DNA of 64,000 bases from Bordetella genomosp. 7 (GTDB lineage Bacteria; Pseudomonadota; Gammaproteobacteria; Burkholderiales; Burkholderiaceae_B): contig NZ_NEVK01000004.1 in NCBI RefSeq assembly GCF_002261265.1, positions 558,001 through 622,000 of the forward strand, in the 5' to 3' direction. The position numbers were made by a program, and so were the translations under genes. The notes under the pieces were generated by a model, which ran no database searches, was not told where the DNA came from, and saw only the letters and a program-made list of their open reading frames with translations. Of this stretch, positions 16,768 through 25,184 are shown one piece after another (position 1 is the first letter of the stretch; each line of letters begins with the position of its first letter).

Positions 16768-17754
16768 ATGCAACGTCGCAATGTCATTCTAGGCCTGTCT
16801 CTGGCCGCCGTGCTGGCCTCGCCGCTGGGCGCAGGCATCGCCCACGCCCAGGACGCGTATCCCAACAAACCGATACGCCTGGTCGTGCCCTTCCCGCCCG
16901 GCGGCACCACCGATATCGTCGGCCGCCTGTTCGCCGACCAGCTCGGCAAGGTGCTGGGCCAACCCGTGGTGGTGGAAAACAAGGCTGGCGCCGGCGGCTC
17001 TATCGGCAGCGCCCAGCTGGCCAGCAGCGAACCCGATGGCTACACGCTGGGCATCGCCACGGTGAGCACCCATGGCATCAACCCGGCCATTTACCACAAC
17101 CTGCCCTTCGACGCCGAGAAAGACTTCACGCCGATCTCGAACCTGGCAGCCGTGCCCAACGTCATGGTCGTCAACCCCAAGGTGCCGGCCAAGAACATGG
17201 CCGAGTTCATTGCGCTGGTCAAGAAAGAGCCGGGCAAGCTTGCGTACGCCTCGGCCGGCAACGGCTCGGTGTCCCACATGATGGGCGAACTCTTCAAGAT
17301 GGCGTCCGGCACCGACCTGATGCACGTGCCCTATCGTGGCGTCGGCCCGGCGCTGAACGACACGCTGGCCGGCCAGGTGGACGTGCTGTATGACAACCTG
17401 CCTTCGTCGCTGCCGCACATACAGGCCGGCAAGCTCGTGGCGCTGGCGGTGGCCTCGCCCAAGCGCGTCGCCGCGCTGCCGGACGTGCCTACTTTCGCCG
17501 AAGCCGGGCTGGAACCCGTAAACGATTCGTCCTGGTTCGGGCTCGTGGCGCCGGGCAATCTGCCCAAGCCCATCGTCGACAAGCTGTACGCCGCCGTCGT
17601 GAAGGCCAGCGCTGACCCTGCCGTGATCCAACGCCTGGAAAACCTGGGCGCCGCGCCCGTGGCCAACACGCCCGACGCATACGCCCAGCAGATCTCGGCC
17701 GAAATCGCCAAGAACAAGCGTATCGCCAAAGAAGCCAACGTCAAGATCGACTGA
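16768..17754 (+). CDS. Bug-family tripartite tricarboxylate transporter substrate-binding protein
   Basis: The 328-residue precursor has a signal peptide cleaved after AHA (QDAYPNKPIRLVVPFPPGG). The mature part shows the family pattern: PFPPGGTTDIVGR, VVVENKAGAGGSIG, HVPYRGVGPALNDTLAGQVD and the LPDVPTFAEAG block. These periplasmic receptors bind carboxylates for TctAB-type permeases. No tctAB genes are adjacent, so this is one of the orphan receptors so common in Bordetella-like genomes. RBS CAGGGGA precedes the ATG. Expression is probably under the divergent LysR regulator. Confidence 0.92.
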   Translation: MQRRNVILGLSLAAVLASPLGAGIAHAQDAYPNKPIRLVVPFPPGGTTDIVGRLFADQLGKVLGQPVVVENKAGAGGSIGSAQLASSEPDGYTLGIATVSTHGINPAIYHNLPFDAEKDFTPISNLAAVPNVMVVNPKVPAKNMAEFIALVKKEPGKLAYASAGNGSVSHMMGELFKMASGTDLMHVPYRGVGPALNDTLAGQVDVLYDNLPSSLPHIQAGKLVALAVASPKRVAALPDVPTFAEAGLEPVNDSSWFGLVAPGNLPKPIVDKLYAAVVKASADPAVIQRLENLGAAPVANTPDAYAQQISAEIAKNKRIAKEANVKID

Positions 17755-17762
17755 TCGATCGG

Positions 17763-17787
17763 GCCTCCGCCCTCCCCGGGCGGAGGC
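17763..17787 (+). terminator. terminator after the Bug receptor gene
   Basis: GCCTCCGCCC (17763-17772) pairs with GGGCGGAGGC (17778-17787) around TCCCC, followed by TTTTCCGCTTTT. It starts 8 bp after the stop codon. Confidence 0.85.
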
Positions 17788-17813
17788 TTTTCCGCTTTTG
17801 CCTTGCCATCCCC

Positions 17814-18683
17814 ATGCTCATCACCGAACCCCTGTCCTATCGCCTGGCGCTGCCCGCCGACTATCCCGAAGCCTCGGCCGCCCTGGTGCTGGACTCGCCG
17901 CACAGCGGCACCGCCTACCCCCCGGATTTCGCATCATCGGCGCCCCTGGGCGCACTGCGCACGGCGGAAGACACCTGGGTCGATGACCTGTGGGGCGATG
18001 CGGTATCGATGGGCGTGCCGCTGATCGCGGCCTCGTTTCCACGCGCCTATATCGACGCCAACCGTTCGGTCGAAGAAATCGATCCGCAACTGCTCGATCA
18101 GCCCTGGCCCGAGCCGCTGCCGGAATCGCCCAAGGTAAAGCTGGGCAAAGGCCTGGTATGGCGCATGCTGGATGACGGCACGCCGCTGTACGACCGCAAA
18201 CTCAGCGTGGACGAAGTGCGGCATCGCATCGATGCCTGCTGGAAGCCATACCACGCGCGCCTGGGCCAGCTGATCGACGCCGCACATGCGCGCCACGGCA
18301 AGGTCTGGCACATCAACTGCCACTCCATGCCCAGCGTCGCCGGCGCGTACGCCACCGACAAGCCTGGCCTGGTGCATCCCGATTTCGTGCTGGGCGACCG
18401 TGACGGCTCGACCAGCGATCCGGCGTTCCGCGAGTTCGTCGCGGCCTGGCTGGCCGAGCGCGGCTACGACGTTACTGTCAACGACCCTTACAAGGGCGTT
18501 GAGCTGGTGCGTGCCTTCGGCCAACCTTCGCAAGGCCGTCACAGCCTGCAGGTAGAGATCAACCGCAAACTCTACATGGATGAAACCAGCCTGCGCCCCA
18601 CCGCCAACTATGCCAAGCTGAAGAGCGATCTGCGCGACCTGACGGCCGCCCTGCTCGACTGGACCCGTACGCAGCTGGGCTGA
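17814..18683 (+). CDS. N-formylglutamate amidohydrolase family protein
   Basis: The 289-residue protein contains LVLDSPHSGTAYP, ANRSVEEIDPQLL, WHINCHSMPS and LQVEINRKLYMDE, the conserved metal-binding and substrate blocks of N-formylglutamate amidohydrolase (HutG-type). That enzyme releases formate from N-formyl-L-glutamate in the five-step histidine degradation route. No other hut gene is in the window, so it may act on another formylated amino acid. The start lies 26 bp after the Bug terminator. Confidence 0.85.
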   Translation: MLITEPLSYRLALPADYPEASAALVLDSPHSGTAYPPDFASSAPLGALRTAEDTWVDDLWGDAVSMGVPLIAASFPRAYIDANRSVEEIDPQLLDQPWPEPLPESPKVKLGKGLVWRMLDDGTPLYDRKLSVDEVRHRIDACWKPYHARLGQLIDAAHARHGKVWHINCHSMPSVAGAYATDKPGLVHPDFVLGDRDGSTSDPAFREFVAAWLAERGYDVTVNDPYKGVELVRAFGQPSQGRHSLQVEINRKLYMDETSLRPTANYAKLKSDLRDLTAALLDWTRTQLG

Positions 18684-18828
18684 ACCAAGCCGCCGGACCG
18701 GCCGCCTGGCCCCTGCGGCCGGACGTCTGACCCTTCGTCGCGGCCCCGCGTGGGCCGCCGCCCCCCTTCCCCGACATTCTCCCAAGCCGCGACAAATGCG
18801 GCTTATCTTTCGTACGCCCGCTAAATAA

Positions 18829-18892
18829 ATGCATGCACATACATTTATGTTGACATGCCTGCGCAACGCCAATAATATGCATGCACATGCAT
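18829..18892 (+). promoter_or_regulatory. promoter with two palindromic operators ahead of the DsbA/SMR/deaminase operon
   Basis: TTGACA (18850-18855) and TAATAT (18873-18878) are 17 bp apart, a near-consensus promoter. Operator 1, ATGCATGCACATACAT (18829-18844), lies just upstream of -35. Operator 2, ATGCATGCACATGCAT (18877-18892), is a perfect inverted repeat TGCATG-N2-CATGCA that overlaps the -10. A third copy, TGCATGGCCATGCA, precedes the marR gene at 20740. The layout is what a repressor blocking RNA polymerase would need. Confidence 0.8.
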
Positions 18893-18907
18893 TTATATGG
18901 AGAACCC

Positions 18908-19492
18908 ATGCATACCATCACCGTCTACTCCGACTTTGTATGCCCGTACTGCCTGCTGGCAGAAAAGACCCTGTCGGAAAGCCTGGCCGGCAACGAGTTC
19001 CGCATCGATTGGCGGGCCTTTGAACTGAGGCCCTACCCGGTGCCGACGCTCAAGCCGCAGGACGCGTACCTGCCTGAAGTCTGGCGGCAATCCGTCTATC
19101 CGCTGGCTGAACGGCTCGGCGTGCCCATCCGCCTGCCTGCGATTTCTCCTCAACCCCGCACCCGATTGGCCAGCGAGCTGCTGTGGCTGGCTCAAGAGCG
19201 TGGCCGGGGCCATTCGTACACCATGCAGGTTCTGCGCGCATTTTTCCAGGACGGTCAGGACATCGGCAACGCCGAAGTTCTGGTACGGCTGGCCGGGCAA
19301 TCGGGGCTGGACTCAGAAGAAGCCCGCCAAGCGCTTGATTCCGGCCGATACAGCGGCGCACACCGCGCGGCGCAGCATCACGCGCGCGATGTCCTGGGCA
19401 TCACCTCCGTACCAACCATCATCGTGGGCAACCAGACCTTCCGCGGCATACCGGCCCCGGCTGCGTTGGCCAGCGCCCTGGTCTCTATTTAA
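18908..19492 (+). CDS. DsbA/FrnE-like thiol oxidoreductase
   Basis: The 194-residue cytosolic protein (no signal peptide) begins MHTITVYSDFVCPYCLLAEK, with the thioredoxin-fold active site C12-P-Y-C15. It has a helical insertion (about 60-150) and the cis-Pro strand GITSVPTIIVGNQTFRG. This is the FrnE / 2-hydroxychromene-2-carboxylate isomerase-like branch of the DsbA superfamily, which includes polyketide isomerases and cytosolic disulfide oxidoreductases. It is the first gene of the MarR-controlled operon; RBS GGAGA precedes the ATG. Its substrate is unknown. Confidence 0.85.
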   Translation: MHTITVYSDFVCPYCLLAEKTLSESLAGNEFRIDWRAFELRPYPVPTLKPQDAYLPEVWRQSVYPLAERLGVPIRLPAISPQPRTRLASELLWLAQERGRGHSYTMQVLRAFFQDGQDIGNAEVLVRLAGQSGLDSEEARQALDSGRYSGAHRAAQHHARDVLGITSVPTIIVGNQTFRGIPAPAALASALVSI

Positions 19493-19501
19493 GGAAACAA
19501 C

Positions 19502-19822
19502 ATGAACTGGATCTATCTGAGCGTCGCCGTAGTGTTCGAGATCGCCGTCGCCGTCAGCGCAGGCAAGGCCATGGGATTCACCCGTCTCGGCTGGACGGTC
19601 GCCACGCTTGCCAGCGGCGCCATCGCGACGTTTTTCCTGAGCCTTGCCCTGCTCACCTTCGATGTGGGCGTGGGCTACGCAATCTGGACGTCAGTGGCCG
19701 GCGTGGGCATTGTGATACTCGGCGCACTGTTCTTCGGTCAACCGATAACCGGCAAGAAACTACTCGGTATATTGCTTGTGATAGGCGGCGTGGTGGGCCT
19801 GCGGCTAAGCGGCGCGGCTTAA
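19502..19822 (+). CDS. small multidrug resistance (SMR) family transporter, subunit 1
   Basis: The 106-residue protein has four membrane helices and the essential membrane glutamate E13 (VVFEIAVAVSAG). The conserved GFTRLGW, GVGYAIWTSVAGVG and FFGQPIT segments are also present. SMR proteins exchange protons for cationic compounds, as dimers. It starts 9 bp after the dsbA-like gene with RBS AAGGAA and is followed by a second SMR gene, so the pair probably forms a heterodimer, as in EbrAB- or YkkCD-type systems. Confidence 0.9.
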   Translation: MNWIYLSVAVVFEIAVAVSAGKAMGFTRLGWTVATLASGAIATFFLSLALLTFDVGVGYAIWTSVAGVGIVILGALFFGQPITGKKLLGILLVIGGVVGLRLSGAA

Positions 19823-19843
19823 CAGAAAAGGATGGGAAACGAC

Positions 19844-20239
19844 ATGACTACTGAAAAGCAAACAAACAACGGGCGAGCCTGGCTGATGCTGATGCTGGCA
19901 AGTGCTTTCGAGATCGGCTACGCACTGAGCGTAGCCAGCAGCAAGGCCTTCACAGTTCTGGACTGGTCACTCGCCGCCGGGGTGTTTTTCCTGCTGACGC
20001 TATACACGCTGAGCGTGGCGCTGCGCACCATCGACGTGGGCATCGGCTACGCAGTATGGGCCGGCATAGGTTCGGTGGGTGCAGCCGCCCTGGGCAGCGT
20101 AATGTTGCACCAGCCGCTCACCCTGGCGCAGGCGTTCTGGCTGGCGGTGATCATCGCGGGCGTGGTGTGGCTGAAGCTGGCCGACAGCGCGCGGCTCGCG
20201 ACACTCGCGCAAGGCGCAGCCTCGGGGGCCAGGCAATGA
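19844..20239 (+). CDS. small multidrug resistance (SMR) family transporter, subunit 2
   Basis: The 131-residue protein has an extra N-terminal tail of about 12 residues and a C-terminal extension after the four helices. The glutamate E23 (SAFEIGYALSVASSKAF) is present, and GIGYAVWAGIGSVGAAALG resembles the SugE/Gdx guanidinium-exporter motif. ATG 19844 is chosen because GGATGGGA lies upstream; an in-frame ATG at 19832 has no space for a Shine-Dalgarno sequence. The stop overlaps the deaminase start (ATGA), showing translational coupling. Confidence 0.88.
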   Translation: MTTEKQTNNGRAWLMLMLASAFEIGYALSVASSKAFTVLDWSLAAGVFFLLTLYTLSVALRTIDVGIGYAVWAGIGSVGAAALGSVMLHQPLTLAQAFWLAVIIAGVVWLKLADSARLATLAQGAASGARQ

Positions 20240-20721
20240 ACGGCCAACCCCAGGAACTCATTCTCAAGCGCATGCAGGAAACAGTGGAGCTGTCACTGCG
20301 CCAAGTGGACCGCGGAGGCATACCCTTTGCTGCCATGGTGCTGGATGTTCATGGCCGCGTGCTGGGCAGTGGTGTGAACCAGGTGCGCGAACACCATGAT
20401 CCTACGGCCCACGCGGAAGTGCAGGCCATGCGCAATGCCTGCGCACGGGCAGGTGCGACGCGCCTGCCCGGCACGATCCTGCTGGCATCTGGCGAACCAT
20501 GTGCCCTGTGTTACCTGGCCGCGCTTTATGCGGGTGTGACGCAGATCTGGTTTGCAGCCAGCCGCGACGAGGCCGCCGCGCATGGATTCGACTACCGCGA
20601 CACCTATCGGATCTTCGCGCACGACCCGCTGGATTGGCCCGCTGCGGCCTCGGCGCGGCTCGCGGTGCCGCCGGCCCACAAGCCCTTTCATGCGCACCGG
20701 GCGCGCGGCCGCGCGCCATGA
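20236..20721 (+). CDS. nucleoside deaminase of the cytidine/deoxycytidylate deaminase fold
   Basis: The 161-residue protein has the zinc-binding motifs H59-A-E61 (PTAHAEVQAMRNAC) and P88-C-A-L-C92, spaced as in guanine deaminase and tRNA adenosine deaminase relatives. The conserved IPFAAMVLD opening is also typical of that branch. It overlaps the second SMR gene by four bases. A deaminase cotranscribed with an exporter pair suggests that it modifies either the exported compound or a metabolite of it. The exact base substrate cannot be read from the sequence. Confidence 0.85.
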   Translation: MNGQPQELILKRMQETVELSLRQVDRGGIPFAAMVLDVHGRVLGSGVNQVREHHDPTAHAEVQAMRNACARAGATRLPGTILLASGEPCALCYLAALYAGVTQIWFAASRDEAAAHGFDYRDTYRIFAHDPLDWPAAASARLAVPPAHKPFHAHRARGRAP

Positions 20722-20739
20722 CGGGCATGGGCGCCAACT

Positions 20740-20753
20740 TGCATGGCCATGCA
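20740..20753 (+). promoter_or_regulatory. third copy of the MarR-type operator, upstream of marR
   Basis: TGCATGGCCATGCA is a perfect palindrome with the same half-sites and the same 2-bp spacer as the operator at 18877. It lies 43 bp before the marR ATG and 18 bp after the deaminase stop, consistent with autoregulation. Confidence 0.7.
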
Positions 20754-20796
20754 TATGCGAAAATGTGCTTTTCTGCAGGCTGACATCGGTTCCGGA

Positions 20797-21207
20797 ATGA
20801 GCAAGAAGAGCGACGCATGGCTGCACCTGATCCAGGTGGTTGCGGCAGTCGAGAACGACCTGGGCAAGACGCTGCAGGCCGGCCACGGCCTGGGGCTGTC
20901 GGAATACCGTGCGCTGGCCGCCCTGGCGCAAGCCGAAAACGCGGAACTGCGCATGCAGGACCTGGCCTCGCACCTGGGGCTGAACCAGAGTTCGGTCTCG
21001 CGCATGGTCGAACGGCTCGAACGCGCCGCCCTGACCGTGCGCGACCTTTGTCCGGACGACAGGCGCGGCGTTTATACGGTGCTTACCGATGCCGGCCGTG
21101 CGCGGCTGGAGCAGGCCCGCCCAGACTATGAGCGCGCATTGTCCGGGGCGCTGAAAAAGCACCAGGGCGACAGATTCCTGTCCGCGGGCGCGCCCAAGGC
21201 CAGGTAG
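20797..21207 (+). CDS. MarR-family transcriptional regulator
   Basis: The 136-residue protein has the winged helix-turn-helix of MarR proteins (about 30-100: LSEYRALAALAQAE, LASHLGLNQSSVSRMVERLERAALTVRDLCPDDRRGVYTVLT). Dimerisation helices flank it. MarR repressors bind short palindromes and let go when a small phenolic or xenobiotic ligand or an oxidant binds. It is the last gene of the cassette and very probably reads the TGCATG-N2-CATGCA sites at 18829, 18877 and 20740. ATG 20797 is chosen from family length. Confidence 0.88.
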   Translation: MSKKSDAWLHLIQVVAAVENDLGKTLQAGHGLGLSEYRALAALAQAENAELRMQDLASHLGLNQSSVSRMVERLERAALTVRDLCPDDRRGVYTVLTDAGRARLEQARPDYERALSGALKKHQGDRFLSAGAPKAR

Positions 21208-21234
21208 GCCCGCGCCTGCCCCAACGCGGCCGCG

Positions 21235-22473
21235 CTACGACTTCGTCGTCTGCGCCTGCAATAGTTCGTCCACGATCTCGATCCAGTGCCGCACCGGCGT
21301 ATCGGTACCGCTTTGCAGGTGGGCAACACAACCCATGTTCGACGACAGGATGATGGGCGGCGCCTGCGCCGCGATGGACTTGAGCTTGCGGTCGCGCAGT
21401 TCCAGCGCCATGTCGGGGTTCAGCACCGAATAGGCGCCCGCCGAGCCGCAACACAGATGGGTGTCGGCGAAAGGCTGCAGCTCAAACCCCAGATCGGCCA
21501 GCAGGCGTTCGCTGACTGTGCGCAGGCCCTGCCAGTGCTGCAACGTGCAAGGCGGATGGAATGCCGCCTTGCCGGCGCGTGCCATGCGGGTGCGCAATGC
21601 CGGCGCATGCGGAGCCACGACCTCGGCTACGTCCTTTACCATTTCGACGATGCGCGCCGCTTTCCCGGCATAGCGCGCGTCCTTGCGCAGATGGTGGGCG
21701 TATTCCTTGACCATGGCGCCGCACCCGGACGCATTCATCACGATGGCCTCGATCTCGCCGCGCTCGACCATCGGCCACCAGACATCGATGTTGGCCCGCA
21801 TCTGGTCCAACGCTTCGTCCTGGGCGTCGAGGTGAAAGTTGATGGCTCCGCAGCACCCTGCGCCGGGCGTCGCACGCGCCCCGATGCCGATCGCATCCAG
21901 CACGCGCACGGTGGCGGCATCGATGGTGGGCATCATGGCTGGCTGCACACAGCCGGCCAGCAGCAGCACCTGGCGCGCATGGCCCCTGGTGTCCGGCAAC
22001 CGCCCCGGGTCGCGCCGCACCGGCACCTTGCGCCTGAGCGCGGCCGGCAACAGTTCCCGCAGCATCTGTCCCGCGCGCATCGCCGCAGCGAACAGGGCGG
22101 AGTTCATTCCTTTGCGCAACAGCAGCCGCATCATGCGGTCGCGCCACGGGCGCCGCACCTTTTCGTCGACCAGGCGGCGCCCGATATCGACCAGGTGCCC
22201 GTACTGCACCCCCGACGGACAGGTGGTTTCACAGTTGCGGCATGTCAGGCAGCGGTCCAGATGCTGTTGAGTCGAATGGGAGGGCTGCGCGCCTTCAAGC
22301 ACCTGCTTGATGAGATAGATGCGGCCGCGCGGCCCATCCAGCTCGTCGCCGAGCACCTGGTACGTCGGGCACGTGGCCGTACAGAACCCGCAATGCACGC
22401 AGCGGCGCAGGATAGCGTCGGCCTCGCGGCCGTTGTCGGTGTCACGCGCCCAGGAAGCAAGATTAGTTTGCAT
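21235..22473 (-). CDS. glcF: glycolate oxidase iron-sulfur subunit
   Basis: GlcF (412 aa) passes electrons from GlcDE to the membrane quinone pool. Two 4Fe-4S motifs are visible: CVHCGFCTATCP (about 25-36) and CLTCRNCETTCP (about 75-86). The two CCG domains follow (GAGCCGAINFH and HLCCGSAGAYSV). It is the last gene of glcDEF; glcE ends 6 bp upstream. Confidence 0.95.
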   Translation of the reverse strand: MQTNLASWARDTDNGREADAILRRCVHCGFCTATCPTYQVLGDELDGPRGRIYLIKQVLEGAQPSHSTQQHLDRCLTCRNCETTCPSGVQYGHLVDIGRRLVDEKVRRPWRDRMMRLLLRKGMNSALFAAAMRAGQMLRELLPAALRRKVPVRRDPGRLPDTRGHARQVLLLAGCVQPAMMPTIDAATVRVLDAIGIGARATPGAGCCGAINFHLDAQDEALDQMRANIDVWWPMVERGEIEAIVMNASGCGAMVKEYAHHLRKDARYAGKAARIVEMVKDVAEVVAPHAPALRTRMARAGKAAFHPPCTLQHWQGLRTVSERLLADLGFELQPFADTHLCCGSAGAYSVLNPDMALELRDRKLKSIAAQAPPIILSSNMGCVAHLQSGTDTPVRHWIEIVDELLQAQTTKS

Positions 22474-22479
22474 ACCGGG

Positions 22480-23586
22480 TCATAGCTCCCGTACCAGGCG
22501 GCCTGGATTGAACAAGCCGGCCGGATCCAGTTCATGTTTCAGGCGCCGCGTAATCGCCGCCACGCCGGGCGAAAGCGGATGGAACACGCCATCGTCCGGG
22601 GTCGCCGTGCCGTTGGCGCGGAACAACGTGGCGTGTCCGCCAAGCCGCTGCGCAAGCTCGCGCATCGCATGCGCGTCGGCGTTGCCGCTGACCCAACGCT
22701 GGCCGCCGCCCCATTCGATCAGTGCCGGCCTGTCCAGCCCCAGCCCCGGCGCCGCCGGCGGCAAAGCCAGGCGCCACAGGGGCAGGCCGCGGCTGAAAAA
22801 CGGATGCGTCTGCTCCCGCAGCGACGTCCAGAACCGTTGCGCGTCGGCCGGGTCCATTTCATCGCCGCCGATGTGCCTGGCTGCCGAGCGTACCGCCGCA
22901 GGAGCGCCGGACAGGCGTACCGTCACGCAGCCTTCGTCGCCATCGGCCGGGACCCAGCAGCTGGCCGACACCGCAAGCGGCCGGGCGCGCCAGGCCGCGA
23001 AGTGTTGCAGCGCCTGCGCCTCTGTGGCGTCGTAACGAACAGTGCGTTCCTCGTAGGGCCGCGGCATCACCTTGAGCGATACATCGAGAATCGCGCCGAA
23101 GATCCCATGCGACCCGGCCAGTAACCGCGATACATCGTAGCCCGCCACGTTCTTCATGACTTCGCCGCCGAATGACAGAACGCGGCCCTGCGAATCGAGC
23201 AACCGCGCGCCCAGCACGTAATCGCGCACCGCCCCTGCCGCCATCCGGCGCGGCCCGGCCAGGCCCGCGGCCACACAGCCGCCAACGGTGGCCGTCGACC
23301 CGAAATGCGGCGGCTCGAACGCCAGCATCTGCCCCTGTTCATCGAGCACCGCTTCCAGCATGGCCAGCGGCGTGCCGGCGCGCGCCGTCACAACCAGCTC
23401 GGACGGCTGGTAGCTGATGATGCCGTTGTAAGGGGTCATGTCGAGCAGGCAGTGGCCGTCCTGGGGCGTCACCGCCCGGTAGTTGCCGTAGAACGATTTG
23501 CTGCCGCCGCCCATCACAAACAGCGGCCGGTGGCCGGCGCGCGCCGTCATGACCTGCTCGCACAGTTCCCTGAGGACAAATTCCAT
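22480..23586 (-). CDS. glcE: glycolate oxidase FAD-binding subunit
   Basis: This 368-residue FAD-binding PCMH-type protein begins MEFVLRELCEQVMTARAGHR and contains the FAD-binding stretches MGGGSKSFYGN, SELVVTARAGTPL, GSTATVGGCVAAGLAGPRR and KNVAGYDVSRLLAGSHGIFG. It pairs with GlcD as the second flavin subunit. It starts 11 bp after the glcD stop and ends 6 bp before glcF. Confidence 0.93.
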   Translation of the reverse strand: MEFVLRELCEQVMTARAGHRPLFVMGGGSKSFYGNYRAVTPQDGHCLLDMTPYNGIISYQPSELVVTARAGTPLAMLEAVLDEQGQMLAFEPPHFGSTATVGGCVAAGLAGPRRMAAGAVRDYVLGARLLDSQGRVLSFGGEVMKNVAGYDVSRLLAGSHGIFGAILDVSLKVMPRPYEERTVRYDATEAQALQHFAAWRARPLAVSASCWVPADGDEGCVTVRLSGAPAAVRSAARHIGGDEMDPADAQRFWTSLREQTHPFFSRGLPLWRLALPPAAPGLGLDRPALIEWGGGQRWVSGNADAHAMRELAQRLGGHATLFRANGTATPDDGVFHPLSPGVAAITRRLKHELDPAGLFNPGRLVREL

Positions 23587-23597
23587 AAAGCGCAGCC

Positions 23598-25097
23598 CTA
23601 GAAGCGCGCCAGATCGGGAAAACTTATTTGGCCCGCGTGTACGTGCATCTTGCCGTATTCCGCGCAGCGAGCCAGGGTCGGTATGACCTTTTCGGGGTTC
23701 AGCAGGCCAGGAGGGTCAAACGCCCTCTTCACTGCAAGAAACGCGTCCAGTTCATCACGCGAAAATTGCACACACATTTGATTTATCTTCTCCATTCCCA
23801 CCCCGTGCTCTCCGGTCAGGGTGCCTCCCACCTGCACGCACAGCTCAAGAATTGCCGCGCCGAATTTTTCCGCCCGCTCGACCTCGTCGGGCTTATTGGA
23901 ATCAAACAGGATCAACGGATGCAGGTTGCCGTCTCCCGCGTGAAACACATTGGCGCAGCGCAGCCCGAACTCATCTTCCATCTGTTCGATGGCGCCCAGC
24001 ACGCGCGCCAGGTGGCGACGAGGAATCGTGCCGTCCATACAGTAATAGTCGGGCGAGATCCGGCCTGCAGCGGGAAAGGCGTTCTTGCGCCCTGCCCAGA
24101 ACCGCAGCCGTTCGGCTTCGTCGCGCGAGACCTGCAGGCGCGTGGCGCCGGCCTGGCGGAAAACCGCCTCCATGCGCTCGACTTCGTGGGCGACTTCTTC
24201 GGGTGTGCCGTCGGATTCGCACAGCAGTATGGCCTGCGCCGTGAGATCGTAGCCCGCATTGACGAAGGGCTCGACCATCTGCACCGCCCGTCGATCCATC
24301 ATCTCGAGCCCGGCCGGTATGATGCCGGCAGCGATGACGTCGGTCACGGCCTGCCCGGCGGCCTCGATGCTGGAGAAGCTGGCCATGATCACCTGCGCGC
24401 ACGCAGGCCTGGGTATCAGCTTGACGGTTATTTCGGTCACGAGCCCCAGCATGCCTTCGGAGCCGACGAACAACGCCAGCAGGTCCAGCCCCGGAGCGTC
24501 GGGCGCATCGGAGCCCAGCTCGACCACGTCGCCCTCGATGGTGACCACGCGCGCGCGCAACACGTTATGCACAGTCAGGCCGTATTTCAGGCAATGCACG
24601 CCCCCTGAATTTTCAGCCACGTTGCCGCCGATGGTGCAGGCAATCTGGCTCGACGGGTCTGGCGCGTAATACAGGCCATAAGGCGCGGCCGCCTCGGAGA
24701 TGGCAAGATTTCGCACCCCCGGCTCGACGACGGCCGTGCAGCTGGCCACATCCACGTGCTTGATGCGGTTGAATTTGGCCAACCCCACCAATATGCCTTG
24801 TGAATGCGGCATGGCGCCGCCCGACAGGCCCGTGCCGGCGCCGCGCGCCACCACGGGCACGTTCATGCGCTTGCACAGCCGCAGTACGGCCACCACCTGC
24901 TCCTCGGTTTCGGGAAGCACCACGACGGGCGGCAGCGTCCGATACAGCGACAGGCCGTCGCATTCGTATGGGCGCGTGTCTTCTTCACGGTGGAGCACGC
25001 AATGGGCCGGCAACACCCCGTGCAGTGCGTCGATGACGCGGGTGGCGGAGAAAGGCTGCGAGGCGTGACTGAGGTTCGGTTCTGCCAGGGAATTCAT
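23598..25097 (-). CDS. glcD: glycolate oxidase catalytic FAD subunit
   Basis: GlcD (499 aa) oxidises glycolate to glyoxylate. The FAD-binding domain (about 55-240) has PVVARGAGTGLSGGAMPHSQG and SSQIACTIGGNVAENSGG. The C-terminal FAD-oxidase domain carries VFHAGDGNLHPLILFD and TGEHGVGMEKI, with the conserved His residues. No glcC regulator or glcG/glcB is adjacent. Confidence 0.95.
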   Translation of the reverse strand: MNSLAEPNLSHASQPFSATRVIDALHGVLPAHCVLHREEDTRPYECDGLSLYRTLPPVVVLPETEEQVVAVLRLCKRMNVPVVARGAGTGLSGGAMPHSQGILVGLAKFNRIKHVDVASCTAVVEPGVRNLAISEAAAPYGLYYAPDPSSQIACTIGGNVAENSGGVHCLKYGLTVHNVLRARVVTIEGDVVELGSDAPDAPGLDLLALFVGSEGMLGLVTEITVKLIPRPACAQVIMASFSSIEAAGQAVTDVIAAGIIPAGLEMMDRRAVQMVEPFVNAGYDLTAQAILLCESDGTPEEVAHEVERMEAVFRQAGATRLQVSRDEAERLRFWAGRKNAFPAAGRISPDYYCMDGTIPRRHLARVLGAIEQMEDEFGLRCANVFHAGDGNLHPLILFDSNKPDEVERAEKFGAAILELCVQVGGTLTGEHGVGMEKINQMCVQFSRDELDAFLAVKRAFDPPGLLNPEKVIPTLARCAEYGKMHVHAGQISFPDLARF

Positions 25098-25184
25098 GAG
25101 CGCAACGATAGCGCGCGCCTATCGTTCGCGGCAGAGCGGATTTACCCGCACACGCACGCCCCAACCAAACCCCGCCCGCCCCGG

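Noticed and set aside
19493-19843. Guanidine or other riboswitch in front of the SMR genes
   Set aside because: Only 9 and 21 bp separate the genes, leaving no room for an aptamer; the operon leader (18879-18907) is also too short.
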